Part shown: piece after piece, positions 43,209-52,445 of the stretch | Numbering within the stretch: the stretch's first letter is position 1 | Layout of the letters: every line of letters starts with the position of its first letter | Source of the DNA: Bacteroidales bacterium H3 | Lineage (GTDB): Bacteria > Bacteroidota > Bacteroidia > Bacteroidales > Muribaculaceae | NCBI GenBank assembly: GCA_001701135.1 | Contig: DAAN01000027.1 | Location: forward strand, 1 to 64,000 | Direction of reading: 5' to 3' | Length of the DNA: 64,000 nt | Notes under the pieces: generated by a model | The model's database searches: none | Told to the model about the DNA's origin: nothing | The model's input: only the letters and a program-made list of their open reading frames with translations | Translations under genes and position numbers: made by a program

Positions 43209-44795
43209 ATGAATGATCTCCTAAGTACGGTCGACTGGTCAAGAGGACAATTTGCGCTCACGGCGATTGTCCACTGGCTTTTCGTGCCGCTGACAATCGG
43301 CCTGTCGCTGATTGTCGCCATCATGGAAACTATCTATCTGCGCACCCGCAAGGAGCGCTGGAAACAGCTCACCAAATTCTGGATGCTCCTGTTCGGCATC
43401 AATTTCGCCTGCGGTGTGGCCACAGGTATCATTCTTGAGTTTGAGTTCGGCACCAACTGGTCGAACTACTCATGGTTTGTGGGCGACATCTTCGGCGCTC
43501 CGCTGGCCATCGAAGGTATAGCCGCATTCTTCCTTGAGTCGACTTTCGTAGCGGTGATGTTTTTCGGCTGGAAGAGAGTCAGCCCCGGTTTCCATCTTGC
43601 CGCCACATGGCTCACTGCCATAGGCGTGTGCCTTTCGGCATTCTGGATTCTGGTGGCCAACGCATGGATGCAATATCCGGTGGGTATGGAATTCGACCCG
43701 GCCCAGATGCGCAATGTGATGACCGATTTCGGAGCAGTGGCTTTCTCGCCCGTGGCGTTGAACAAGTTCTTCCATGCCGTGTCGAGCGGCTGGGTGCTTG
43801 GCGCAGTGTTTGTGGTGGGCGTAAGCTGCTGGTTTCTGCATAAGAAGAGCAACGTGGAGTTTGCACGCAGTTCCATGACCGTAGCCTCGTGGGTCGGCCT
43901 TGCCGGCATCCTGCTGACACTGTATACCGGCGACGGGTCGGCAGTGCAGGTCAGTGAGAAACAGCCTATGAAACTGGCCGCCATGGAGGGTCTCTACGAC
44001 GGCGGCTGCGGTGTCGGCCTTGTAGGCGTGGGCATCCTGCGACCCGGCATGGAGCCGGGCAGCGACCAGGATCCCATGCTGTGGGACATCAGATTCCCCA
44101 AAATGCTTTCCCTGCTGGCCAAACATGATCCCGACGCATTTGTGCCGGGCATCAACGACCTGATTGAGGGACGCGAAATCACCCCCGACGGACAGGTGGT
44201 GAAAACCATCTCCTATGCCGAAAAAATCGAAGCCGGCAAACGCGCCCAGGAAGCTCTCATGCTCTATGGCATAGCATCCGAGATCGGCGACAGCACCGGC
44301 ATGGCCGAGGCGCAAAAGGCGCTGAAAGCCGATTTTCAATATTTCGGCTACGGCTATCTCGACTCTCCCGAGCAGGCGGTGCCCGACGTGCCTCTGGTGT
44401 TCTACAGCTTCCGCGTGATGGTTGCCTCGGGCGGCTATCTTCTGATATTTTTCATTGTCATGCTTTTCCTGTGCCATAAGAAGCCTAAAGTGCTTGAAAA
44501 CCGCTGGCTGATATTCTTCGGCCTGCTCACCATACCTGTGGTGTGGCTCGCCAGCGAAGCCGGGTGGGTTACAGCCGAGATGGGCCGTCAGCCATGGACC
44601 ATAGAGAGCATTCTGCCCACACATGCGGCCGTCAGTGCCATCCCGACCTCATCGGTAATTGTCACCTTCGTGATGTTCGTGGTTGTGTTTACCGGCCTGC
44701 TTGCAGCCGAAATTTCAATCATGTGTCGTGAAATCGGCAAAGCCACCCGTCGCGACATCCTCGCACCCGCCGAGGCAACCACTGCTAACAATTAA
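43209..44795 (+). CDS. cydA: Cytochrome bd quinol oxidase subunit I
   Basis: A 528-residue membrane subunit carrying hemes b558, b595 and d. It reduces oxygen to water with quinol electrons, allowing growth at trace oxygen. Typical sequences are WSRGQFALTAIVHWLFVPLT (heme ligand His), FLESTFVAVMFFGWKRVSPG, GDGSAVQVSEKQPMKLAAME (the QPxKxAAME motif) and GRQPWTIESILPT. The long loop between residues ~270 and ~420 indicates a long Q-loop form. The start at 43209 gives the standard N-terminus; an earlier in-frame ATG overlaps DUF4492. Confidence 0.96.
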   Translation: MNDLLSTVDWSRGQFALTAIVHWLFVPLTIGLSLIVAIMETIYLRTRKERWKQLTKFWMLLFGINFACGVATGIILEFEFGTNWSNYSWFVGDIFGAPLAIEGIAAFFLESTFVAVMFFGWKRVSPGFHLAATWLTAIGVCLSAFWILVANAWMQYPVGMEFDPAQMRNVMTDFGAVAFSPVALNKFFHAVSSGWVLGAVFVVGVSCWFLHKKSNVEFARSSMTVASWVGLAGILLTLYTGDGSAVQVSEKQPMKLAAMEGLYDGGCGVGLVGVGILRPGMEPGSDQDPMLWDIRFPKMLSLLAKHDPDAFVPGINDLIEGREITPDGQVVKTISYAEKIEAGKRAQEALMLYGIASEIGDSTGMAEAQKALKADFQYFGYGYLDSPEQAVPDVPLVFYSFRVMVASGGYLLIFFIVMLFLCHKKPKVLENRWLIFFGLLTIPVVWLASEAGWVTAEMGRQPWTIESILPTHAAVSAIPTSSVIVTFVMFVVVFTGLLAAEISIMCREIGKATRRDILAPAEATTANN

Positions 44796-44807
44796 TAATA
44801 AGAAACA

Positions 44808-45950
44808 ATGGAAGCATTACAGATATACTGGTGGTTCGTCATCGCACTCCTTGGCGGCCTCCTTGTGTTCCTGCTTTTTGTGCAGGGCGGTCAGACAATG
44901 ATTATGGGCACGCGCTCCCCTGAGCGCAAGACCATGATGGTGAACGCCCTCGGCCGCAAATGGGAATTGACATTCACCACTTTGGTGGTGTTTGGCGGCG
45001 CGTTTTTCGCATCGTTTCCCCTTTATTATTCCACGAGTTTCGGCGGCGCCTACTGGCTGTGGATGCTCATATTGCTCAGTTTCATCCTGCAGGCCATAAG
45101 CTATGAATTCCGCTCCAAACCGTCGAACGTGTTCGGTACGCAGACTTATGATATGTTTCTGTGGATAAACGGATTTGTGGGATGTGTGCTGCTCGGCTGT
45201 GCTGTAGGCATGCAATTTTTCGGCGCCGATTTCATGGTGTGTCGCGGCAGCATCCTCGATGGGAGCGCCCCCGTGATTTCGGTGTGGAATCCGCAGCATG
45301 GCTGGGACATTATTTTCAATTTCCGTTGCCTGCTGCTCGGTTTTGCGGTATATTTTCTGGCGCGCACACTCGCTGCCATGTTCTTCATCCGCAATATCCG
45401 CGACCCGCATGAGGAGCAGTTCACCGACGGCATGCGTAAGAAGGTGCTTGTCAACGGCATAGTGTTCGTGCTCTTTTTCCTGGGCTTTGTGGCCGCGCTG
45501 ATACTTGCCAAAGGTTACACCCACGACCAGAATGGCCAAGTGGGACCCCAGCCGATGCGATATTTCTATAACATGATTGACCTGTGGTGGCTCGGCGCAA
45601 CATTTGTTGTCGGTGTGCTGCTGGCGCTTTATGCGGTGCTTCGCGGCGCACTCGACCGCCGGTTTGCTCCCAAAGCATTCTGGTGGGCCGCCGTGGCGGT
45701 GGTGATGGTCGTCACCTCGCTGCTGTGTGCCAACGGTTACAACGACACCGCCTTCCTGCCGTCGCACAGCCATCCCGGCAGCTCGCTGTTCATCACCAAC
45801 GCCTCGTCGTCGGAGTTTACGCTCCGCGTGATGGCATGGGTGACAGTGCTGCTCCCCGTGGTCATCGGCTATATCGCCTATGTGTGGTACAAGATGACGC
45901 GGCCTGCCATCACTCCCGGCGAAATGGCCGAAGCCACAGAAAAATACTGA
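44808..45950 (+). CDS. cydB: Cytochrome bd quinol oxidase subunit II
   Basis: A 380-residue polytopic membrane subunit, the structural partner of CydA. It starts IYWWFVIALLGGLLVFLLFV followed by QGGQTMI, the usual CydB opening. It continues through RKWELTFTTLVVFGGAFFAS and the C-terminal AFLPSHSHPGSSLFITNASS, then SSEFTLRVMAWVT, all typical. It follows cydA by 12 bases and no cydX-sized gene follows. A GH24-like gene begins 55 bases downstream. Confidence 0.95.
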   Translation: MEALQIYWWFVIALLGGLLVFLLFVQGGQTMIMGTRSPERKTMMVNALGRKWELTFTTLVVFGGAFFASFPLYYSTSFGGAYWLWMLILLSFILQAISYEFRSKPSNVFGTQTYDMFLWINGFVGCVLLGCAVGMQFFGADFMVCRGSILDGSAPVISVWNPQHGWDIIFNFRCLLLGFAVYFLARTLAAMFFIRNIRDPHEEQFTDGMRKKVLVNGIVFVLFFLGFVAALILAKGYTHDQNGQVGPQPMRYFYNMIDLWWLGATFVVGVLLALYAVLRGALDRRFAPKAFWWAAVAVVMVVTSLLCANGYNDTAFLPSHSHPGSSLFITNASSSEFTLRVMAWVTVLLPVVIGYIAYVWYKMTRPAITPGEMAEATEKY

Positions 45951-46005
45951 TTGGACTCCGCCGCGAGGTCATCGGAGGCGGGCACGTTTACTTTGCGCAT
46001 AAAAT

Positions 46006-46566
46006 ATGAAAAAATTAGTTTTCTGGATAATGATGATCGCGGCGGTCGCGGTCTCGACGGGCTTTGCCGCCGAGGCCGTGGCCTCTGCCGAACGCCGGCA
46101 GGAGGAGGCCCGTGCTGACTCCCTCTTTGAAGTGGCGGTCGAGATAATCAAGAAGTATGAGACGATGCACCATCCGCGCCACTGGCCCCTGGTGGGCTAT
46201 GGCCACAAGGTGCTGCCCGGCGAGAAATTCGACCGTAAGACAACTCTCACGGAGAGCAGGGCCGATGCCTTGCTACGCAGCGATCTGCGCAAGAACATGC
46301 GCGTTTTCAGGCAGTTTGGCCGTGATTCAATGATTCTCGGCGTGCTTGCCTACAACATTGGTATGGGCAATGTGATGCGCTCGTCGATAGTGAAGAAACT
46401 CCGTGAAGGCGACCGAGACATTCGTGACATCTACATCTCTTACAACCGTTACCGTGGCAAGACCCACAGACAGATAAAGCGGCGCCGCATCGAGGAATTC
46501 GATAGGCTTTTTATCACCGACACGCATATTGCAAACACCGCTAACACAGTCAAGGAAAATGATTAA
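46006..46566 (+). CDS. GH24 lysozyme-like exported protein
   Basis: A 186-residue protein with a signal peptide (KKLVFWIMMIAAVAVSTGFA). The rest resembles phage-type GH24 lysozymes. It has an active-site-like glutamate in IIKKYETMHHPRHWPLVGYGH, the GYGH turn, TLTESRADALLRSDLRKNMR and the helical LAYNIGMGNVMRSSIVKKL. The T4 lysozyme Asp20 and Thr26 positions appear to be replaced (about His and Leu). The enzyme may therefore have altered chemistry or only bind peptidoglycan. Its stop overlaps the start of the following lipoprotein gene. Confidence 0.7.
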   Translation: MKKLVFWIMMIAAVAVSTGFAAEAVASAERRQEEARADSLFEVAVEIIKKYETMHHPRHWPLVGYGHKVLPGEKFDRKTTLTESRADALLRSDLRKNMRVFRQFGRDSMILGVLAYNIGMGNVMRSSIVKKLREGDRDIRDIYISYNRYRGKTHRQIKRRRIEEFDRLFITDTHIANTANTVKEND

Positions 46567-47380
46567 AAAAGTTTATATCTCAGCTATAATGTCCGCCGCA
46601 CTCCCGATGATGGCGGCATGCACGGGGCGTACCAATGTTCCGGCAGGGGAGGAGCAAGTCAAGATCAACGACTATCCCAAGGAGGTGCGTCAGGTGGTCG
46701 AAGCTATCTCCAAGGGGGATTCAATCCGTTTTGCCCGTCTGGTATGCTATCCGTTGAGCCGACCTTATCCGCTCCACAACATAGAGAATCAGGACAGGAT
46801 GCGCGCATATTACAGCACTATGGTCGACGATTCCCTCACGTCGGTTGTCCGCAAATCGCTGCCCGACGACTGGCAGGAATATGGATGGCGCGGGTGGTCG
46901 CTCGACGATGGCCGCTATATCTGGACCGACGACAGCATCTACGCCGTTCCCTATACCTCTCAGCGCGAGCTGCACATGCTCGATTCGCTGATCAAAGCCG
47001 ATTTGGCCACACTTCCTCCCGATCTCCGCAAGGGGGGGTGGCGTCCGGTGACTTGCTTCGTGGAGGCCGACGGCACGCAGGTGTTCCGCATCGACCGCAC
47101 CAGTGCAAAAGATGGCCGCCCGATCTACAGAATGCTCACCTATGACAACTTCAGCGCCCTCGAAGGTCAGGCCAGCCACAATATGGAGGGATATATGGAA
47201 GCCGAAGGGTCAGCAATGAACATCACCTATACATTCAGGGGTGACGACGGCACCACCTACACACTCGAGCCGGAGCCATCCGACGACAGCGATGCCACGA
47301 TTCTGATCTCCGGGCCGTCCCACCCCGATTCACAGATTTCGGTAAGACCGGCTTACTGGCTCGATCTGGTAAAGAAATGA
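46559..47380 (+). CDS. Lipoprotein of unknown function, coupled to the GH24-like gene
   Basis: A 273-residue protein beginning with a lipoprotein signal (KKVYISAIMSAALPMMAACT; lipid-attached cysteine after MMAA). The ATG at 46559 overlaps the previous gene by eight bases. The N-terminal mature part (about 40-110, YPKEVRQVVEAISKGDSIRF then ARLVCYPLSRPYPLHNI) looks like a small DUF4878/NTF2-like helical-beta region. The rest is beta-rich (QVFRIDRTSAKDGRPIYRML). The overlap suggests it works with the GH24-like protein in the periplasm, perhaps as its anchor, inhibitor or receptor. Confidence 0.65.
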   Translation: MIKKVYISAIMSAALPMMAACTGRTNVPAGEEQVKINDYPKEVRQVVEAISKGDSIRFARLVCYPLSRPYPLHNIENQDRMRAYYSTMVDDSLTSVVRKSLPDDWQEYGWRGWSLDDGRYIWTDDSIYAVPYTSQRELHMLDSLIKADLATLPPDLRKGGWRPVTCFVEADGTQVFRIDRTSAKDGRPIYRMLTYDNFSALEGQASHNMEGYMEAEGSAMNITYTFRGDDGTTYTLEPEPSDDSDATILISGPSHPDSQISVRPAYWLDLVKK

Positions 47381-47458
47381 TCTTAAGAGCTTAAAGTTTG
47401 GGAATCATCGACGTTAATGTTTAAAAGCTCTTAATATTGAAAACGCAGGCCGGTTGAA

Positions 47459-47490
47459 TTTGGCGGTGTGGAGAAAAGTTTGTAATTTAG
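47459..47490 (+). promoter_or_regulatory. Promoter for holA
   Basis: TTTG (47459-47462), a 20-base spacer, then TAATTTAG (47483-47490), one mismatch from TAnnTTTG. The ATG is 20 bases downstream. Confidence 0.5.
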
Positions 47491-47509
47491 CAGTCCGGAA
47501 TTCAACACG

Positions 47510-48568
47510 ATGGCTGACAACGTTACAGCAGATTCTCTCAGAAAAGCGATAAAGCGCGGCGACGTGCCCCCCGTGATTCTGCTTCATGGCGAGGAAGGGT
47601 TCTATACCGACCTTATCGCCAGGGAAGTGGAGACGCTGGTGGCGCCCGAAGACCGCGATTTCGACCTCACGCTGCTCTATGCTACCGACACGGAGCCTGC
47701 GGCAGTGATCGAGGCCGCGCGCCGCTATCCCATGATGTCGTCCCGGCAGGTGGTGATAGTGCGCGAGCTTCAGGAGGGGTGTAAGCCGAGGTTTACGACC
47801 ACGGCTTATCTCAATGCGCTTGCCCCCTATGTGAGGAATCCGTCAGACTCCACAGTGCTGTGTCTATGTTGCCGCGGCGCGCAGGCCAAAGGCGCCGAGT
47901 TCACCAAAGCTCTGAAAGAGGGGAATGGTGTGGCGCTGGAGTCGAAGAAACTCAACGAGCGTGTGGTGGCCCAGACAGTGGCCGATTTCATCGCCGGACG
48001 CGGACTCACCGCCGACCCCAAGGCGCTGGCCATGCTCTGCGAATTTGTCGGCACGGATCTGTCGCGCCTGTATAACGAAGTGGACAAACTCACGGTGACT
48101 CTCGGTCCTCAGGCACGCGTCACCCCCGAGGCGGTCGAACGCAACATTGGAGTGTCGAAAGAGTATAACAATTTCGAATTCACCTCTGCGCTGGCCGCCC
48201 ACAACTCCGCCCGGGTGTTCAAGATTCTGCGCCGGTTTGCCGCCGATCCCAAAAGCAACCCTCCCCAAGTGCTGGTTGTGAACATGTTCAATCTGTTCTC
48301 CAATCTGCTGGTGGCACATTATTGCCACGACAAGAGCGACCGCGCGCTCATGCAGGAGCTTGGGTTCAGATTTCCCGTGCAGCTCACCGACATAAAGAAC
48401 GCCATGCGCTGGTGCAACGCATGGACCACTATAGAAATCATCTCGCTTCTGAGAGAGTTTGACAGCGCCTCCAAGGGCAACGGCTCGCGTCAGGATCCCT
48501 TCGCGCTGCTCACCGACCTCTGTTTCCACATCCTTAATCCTTTGGGCGCCGCGGGTGTGAGATGGTAG
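47510..48568 (+). CDS. holA: DNA polymerase III subunit delta
   Basis: A 352-residue clamp-loader wrench subunit. The AAA-like N-terminal domain begins PVILLHGEEGFYTDLIAREV, the degenerate ATP site of delta. It continues with DLTLLYATDTEPAAVIEAAR and YPMMSSRQVVIVRELQEG. The collar domain lies at the end (GVSKEYNNFEFTSALAAHNS, then ARVFKILRRF). Length matches the family. It opens the beta clamp for the replicative polymerase. Confidence 0.92.
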   Translation: MADNVTADSLRKAIKRGDVPPVILLHGEEGFYTDLIAREVETLVAPEDRDFDLTLLYATDTEPAAVIEAARRYPMMSSRQVVIVRELQEGCKPRFTTTAYLNALAPYVRNPSDSTVLCLCCRGAQAKGAEFTKALKEGNGVALESKKLNERVVAQTVADFIAGRGLTADPKALAMLCEFVGTDLSRLYNEVDKLTVTLGPQARVTPEAVERNIGVSKEYNNFEFTSALAAHNSARVFKILRRFAADPKSNPPQVLVVNMFNLFSNLLVAHYCHDKSDRALMQELGFRFPVQLTDIKNAMRWCNAWTTIEIISLLREFDSASKGNGSRQDPFALLTDLCFHILNPLGAAGVRW

Positions 48569-48590
48569 ACCCCTGATTTTGTAATTTGCT

Positions 48591-50036
48591 ATGATGAAAA
48601 TACTCAGTCTGATATATCGATGCCGCCACGCCGCACTTCGCTGTGCGGTGGTTACGGCTGTATGTTTCCCCGCCCCCGCCTCCATGGCACAGAGTGTGGA
48701 GGAGGCCAACGCCCTTGCCCAGGATGGCAACATCGAAGGTGCTATTGCAATGCTTCGGAGCGTCACCGACGCCAATCCCTCCGACAACGGAGCTGCCCTC
48801 GCTCTGGGCGAGATGCTGTGGAACGCCGGCCGCGACGCCGAGGCCGAGCAGACCTACACCGCTCTCCGTGCCAAAGGAGAGCGCAAAGCCACTCTGGAAC
48901 TTGCAAGAATGGCTATGCTGAACTATCGGCTTGACGAGGCCCGCGAGTTGCTGGATGCCTATCGCAAGTCGCTTGTCAAAGGACGGAAAAAAATTGCCGA
49001 AGATGAATCGGGCGATTTCGAAGAACAGCTTGAGAAGATCAGCACCATGCTCGACCGGGTGCAGAACATCGAGGTGATCGACTCGGTGGATGTCGACGCC
49101 GTAGAGTTCTTCCGCCATTATCCCCTGTCGTCGGCCGCAGGCACGCTCGGAGGCCGGGAGATGCTCCCCGACGGCACTGCGTCGGGCGACATGACAACGG
49201 CGCATATCACCGAAAGCGGAGGCCGCATGGTGTGGTCTGCTCCCGACAGTGCCGGCAACTACCGCCTATATGGTTCATCGGCGCTCCTCGGCAACGAATG
49301 GGAGGCGCCGAAGGCTCTCGGCGAAGAATTGGCAGAAAACGGCGATGCCCTCTATCCGTTCCTCATGCCCGACGGTATCACACTCTATTATGCAAGCGAC
49401 GGCGACGACTCGCTCGGCGGTTTCGATATTTTCCAGACCCGTGAGGGAGAGGATGGCTATCTGCAGCCCACCAACATCGGGATGCCTTATAATTCACCGT
49501 TCAATGACTATATGCTCGCCGTGGACGAATACACCGGCGCCGGCTGGTTCGCTTCCGACCGCAACCGCATCCCCGGCAAGGTGACCATCTACACCTTTAT
49601 CCCGCAGGAGATGCGTGTGAATGTGGATGTCGACAATCCCCGGCTTGCTCCGCTGGCTCGACTTTCAAGTATCGGCATGACGCAGAAGCCCGATGCCGAC
49701 TATTCGGAGCTTCGCCGCGACATAGCAGTAAATGCCCGGCGCGCCGCGCGTGCTCCCCGGCGGGAGTTTCAGCTCGCCATGCCCGGCGGCAAGGTCTATA
49801 CCTCCATGTCGCAGTTCCGTTCGCGTGAGGCTGCCGCCGCAATGAAGATCTATCTTGAAGAGAATGCCAAATTCAACCGTGTGCTGCGTCAGCTCGATGC
49901 TCTGCGTGACGGTTATGCTCGCGGCGACCGCTCGCAGGCCTCTCTCATCACCTCTCTTGAGAGCAAGCTCGATGCTGCGCGTGCCGAGTTGCAGACTCTC
50001 CGCAACCGCGTTGTAACTCTCGAGCAGAACCATTGA
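48591..50036 (+). CDS. TPR and WD40-like (PD40) exported protein
   Basis: A 481-residue protein with a signal peptide (about 1-33, ending ASMAQ). TPR-like helices follow at about 35-110 (EEANALAQDGNIEGAIAMLR, DNGAALALGEMLWNAGRDAE). A beta-propeller part lies at about 190-330, with PD40 motifs such as YPFLMPDGITLYYASDGDDS and LGGFDIFQTREGEDGYLQP. A helical coiled-coil ends the protein (SLESKLDAARAELQTLRNRV). The TPR plus PD40 order recalls PorE-like envelope proteins of the T9SS, but no OmpA domain follows. Role unknown; periplasmic or outer-membrane associated. Confidence 0.7.
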   Translation: MMKILSLIYRCRHAALRCAVVTAVCFPAPASMAQSVEEANALAQDGNIEGAIAMLRSVTDANPSDNGAALALGEMLWNAGRDAEAEQTYTALRAKGERKATLELARMAMLNYRLDEARELLDAYRKSLVKGRKKIAEDESGDFEEQLEKISTMLDRVQNIEVIDSVDVDAVEFFRHYPLSSAAGTLGGREMLPDGTASGDMTTAHITESGGRMVWSAPDSAGNYRLYGSSALLGNEWEAPKALGEELAENGDALYPFLMPDGITLYYASDGDDSLGGFDIFQTREGEDGYLQPTNIGMPYNSPFNDYMLAVDEYTGAGWFASDRNRIPGKVTIYTFIPQEMRVNVDVDNPRLAPLARLSSIGMTQKPDADYSELRRDIAVNARRAARAPRREFQLAMPGGKVYTSMSQFRSREAAAAMKIYLEENAKFNRVLRQLDALRDGYARGDRSQASLITSLESKLDAARAELQTLRNRVVTLEQNH

Positions 50037-50122
50037 CATAGCGCTCGCAGGCTCCCTCCTCTTATCATCACGTTCTCATCATCGCACTTTTTGACAGAAA
50101 CAAGCACTAAACCAATAGATTC

Positions 50123-51598
50123 ATGACCACATTTCTCATAGCGCTGGCATTGCTCGTCGGTGGCTATTTCATCTATGGCAAGATTGCCGAACGGATTTTC
50201 GGCATCGACGCCGGGCGCAAAACGCCTGCCTACACCCACTCCGACGGGGTGGATTTCGTGCCTATGGCCACATGGAAAGTGTTCCTCATACAATTTCTCA
50301 ACATCGCCGGCATCGGCCCGATTTTCGGCGCAATCATGGGCGCGATGTTTGGTCCGGCGGCATTCCTGTGGATTGTTTTCGGCACCATATTTGCCGGCGC
50401 TGTCCATGATTTCATCTCGGCGATGATTTCCATGCGCAGCAACGGCGCATCGCTCCCCGAAATAGTCGGTGACGAGCTTGGCACGACTGTAAAGAATGTG
50501 ATGCGAGTGTTCACGCTCGTGCTTCTGGTGCTTGTAGGTGCCGTGTTTGTGCTCACCCCCTCGCAGGTTATCGCCTCGATGACGCCCGAATGGTTTGACG
50601 CCCGCATCTGCGCGTTGCTCATCTTCGCTTATTACATCGCCGCCACCATGCTCCCCATCGACAAGGTGATAGGCCGCATTTACCCGGTTTTCGGAGCTGC
50701 TTTGCTCTTTATGGCCGTGGCATTGATGGGGTATCTGCTTTTCGGCGGTGTGGAGATTCCCGACGGCATGGCCGACGGACTGTTCAACCGCCGCCCCGAT
50801 GCCGCTTCGGGCACTCATCCGTTGTTTCCGATGCTCTGCATCTCCATTGCCTGCGGCGCTATCTCGGGTTTCCATGCCACACAGTCGCCCATGATGGCCA
50901 AATGCCTGAAAAGCGAACGTCTGGCCCGCCCGGTTTTCTATGGCGCCATGGTCACTGAGGGTGTTGTGGCGCTTATCTGGGCTGCTGCGGCGATTGCATT
51001 CACCGGCGGTTACGGTCAGCTCGCCGACTATATGGCGCAGCCGAGCCACGCCCCCGGCACACTGGTTACCGATCTGTCGTTCGGGTGGTTAGGCATCGCA
51101 GGCGGCGCGTTGGCGCTGCTCGGCGTTGTCGCGGCGCCCATCTCTACCGGCGACACCGCTCTCCGCTCAGCCCGTCTGATTCTGGCCGACGCCTTCCGCA
51201 TGGAGCAGAAAAAATTCAGCAACCGTCTGATCCTCTGCGTCCCTGTCTTTGTGATCACATTCGTGCTGATGCTCATTGATTTTGATGTGCTGTGGCGCTA
51301 TTTCGCCTGGTGCAATCAGACCTTGGCCGTGTTCACCCTATGGGCTTGCACCGTGTGGCTGGCACGTCATGGAAAATTCTATATGCTCACACTCGTGCCC
51401 GCTTTGTTCATGCAGGTGGTGACGGTGTCCTACATCCTCCTGGCGCCGGTGCCCGAAGGGTTCGGTCTTGATCATGAGCTGTCGTTCTGGCTCGCCGCCG
51501 GGTCGTGCGCGCTCTGTCTGGGTCTTTTCGCCCGGTATCTTACCAAACTTCCCTCCAATGGACTTCCTGAAAGAGACGAACGGATCGAAGCTGTATAA
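50123..51598 (+). CDS. cstA: CstA-family carbon starvation / peptide-pyruvate carrier
   Basis: A 491-residue inner-membrane protein with about 13 hydrophobic segments. It belongs to the short CstA subfamily: FIYGKIAERIFGIDAGRKTP, then AYTHSDGVDFVPM; HDFISAMISMRSNGASLPEI; SGFHATQSPMMAKCL. Characterised relatives take up peptides or pyruvate during starvation; the substrate here is open. It is shorter than the E. coli CstA (about 700 residues), as usual in Bacteroidales. Its last 41 bases overlap the start of the next gene. Confidence 0.85.
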   Translation: MTTFLIALALLVGGYFIYGKIAERIFGIDAGRKTPAYTHSDGVDFVPMATWKVFLIQFLNIAGIGPIFGAIMGAMFGPAAFLWIVFGTIFAGAVHDFISAMISMRSNGASLPEIVGDELGTTVKNVMRVFTLVLLVLVGAVFVLTPSQVIASMTPEWFDARICALLIFAYYIAATMLPIDKVIGRIYPVFGAALLFMAVALMGYLLFGGVEIPDGMADGLFNRRPDAASGTHPLFPMLCISIACGAISGFHATQSPMMAKCLKSERLARPVFYGAMVTEGVVALIWAAAAIAFTGGYGQLADYMAQPSHAPGTLVTDLSFGWLGIAGGALALLGVVAAPISTGDTALRSARLILADAFRMEQKKFSNRLILCVPVFVITFVLMLIDFDVLWRYFAWCNQTLAVFTLWACTVWLARHGKFYMLTLVPALFMQVVTVSYILLAPVPEGFGLDHELSFWLAAGSCALCLGLFARYLTKLPSNGLPERDERIEAV

Positions 51599-52445
51599 CT
51601 TCCACTCGCACACCGAGTTCTGCGACGGGCGCGCCACCATGGAGGCGTTTGCACGAGAGGCGGTGCGCTGTGGCTTCACCCACTACGGTTTCTCACCCCA
51701 CAGCCCCATCCCCATCGAGTCGCCCTGCAACATGCACGCCGACAAAGTGAGCCGCTACCTCGTGGAAGTGGAGCGAATCAGGGCCGCATACGGCGACCGT
51801 GTGAAATTCTACGCCTCGATGGAGGTGGATTATCTTAGAGGGGAGTTTGGCCCGTCGCACTCGTTCATTCAGAAGCTGCCTCTCGACTATGTGATAGGCT
51901 CGGTGCACTTCGTGCCCACCCGCGACGGACGTTTTGTCGACTGTGACGGTCGTTATGAGACTTTCCGCAGGCGTCTCAACGATTATTTCCATGACGACAT
52001 CCGCTACGTGGTCGAGACATTCTTCGCATCCACAATAGAAATGATAGAGGCGGGAGGGTTCGACATAATCGGCCATTTCGATAAAATCGGTCTCAACGCA
52101 TCATATTATAAGCCCGGTATAGAGCAGGAACCATGGTACCGCGCGTTGGCGGCGGATGTTATAGACGCGATTGCTGCGCACAATGTCGCCGACCCCTGGC
52201 GCCCGATCACTGTGGAAATCAACACCAAAGCCTACGCCGATCACAACGGGCGAATCTTCCCGTCGCCCGAACTTTGGGGGCAACTGCGGCGTGCTGGAAT
52301 CCCGCTTATCGTCAATTCCGACGCCCATGTGCCGGCTCTGATCAATGCCTCGCGCTTCATCGCCATGGAGATGCTTGAGCAGGAACCCGCAGGGGTAGCG
52401 GAACCTGTAGGAACAACAGAACCTGTAGGACAACTGAACCTGTAG
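51558..52445 (+). CDS. PHP-family histidinol-phosphatase
   Basis: A 295-residue metal-dependent phosphatase, related to HisK/HisJ. Metal-binding motifs are YNFHSHTEFCDGRATMEAF, HYGFSPHSPIP, FYASMEVDYL, YVIGSVHFVP, GHFDKIGLN and NSDAHVP. It would dephosphorylate histidinol phosphate, duplicating the HAD domain of HisB 45 kb away, or act on another phosphoester. The ATG at 51558 lies inside the end of cstA. The last ~15 residues (EPVGTTEPVGQLNL) are encoded by a short tandem repeat, so the natural C-terminus is probably shorter. Confidence 0.85.
   Translation: MDFLKETNGSKLYNFHSHTEFCDGRATMEAFAREAVRCGFTHYGFSPHSPIPIESPCNMHADKVSRYLVEVERIRAAYGDRVKFYASMEVDYLRGEFGPSHSFIQKLPLDYVIGSVHFVPTRDGRFVDCDGRYETFRRRLNDYFHDDIRYVVETFFASTIEMIEAGGFDIIGHFDKIGLNASYYKPGIEQEPWYRALAADVIDAIAAHNVADPWRPITVEINTKAYADHNGRIFPSPELWGQLRRAGIPLIVNSDAHVPALINASRFIAMEMLEQEPAGVAEPVGTTEPVGQLNL

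Noticed and set aside
43470..44624. 384-codon open frame opposite cydA
   Set aside because: Antisense to a certain cydA; His/Gln-rich composition is typical of an antisense frame.
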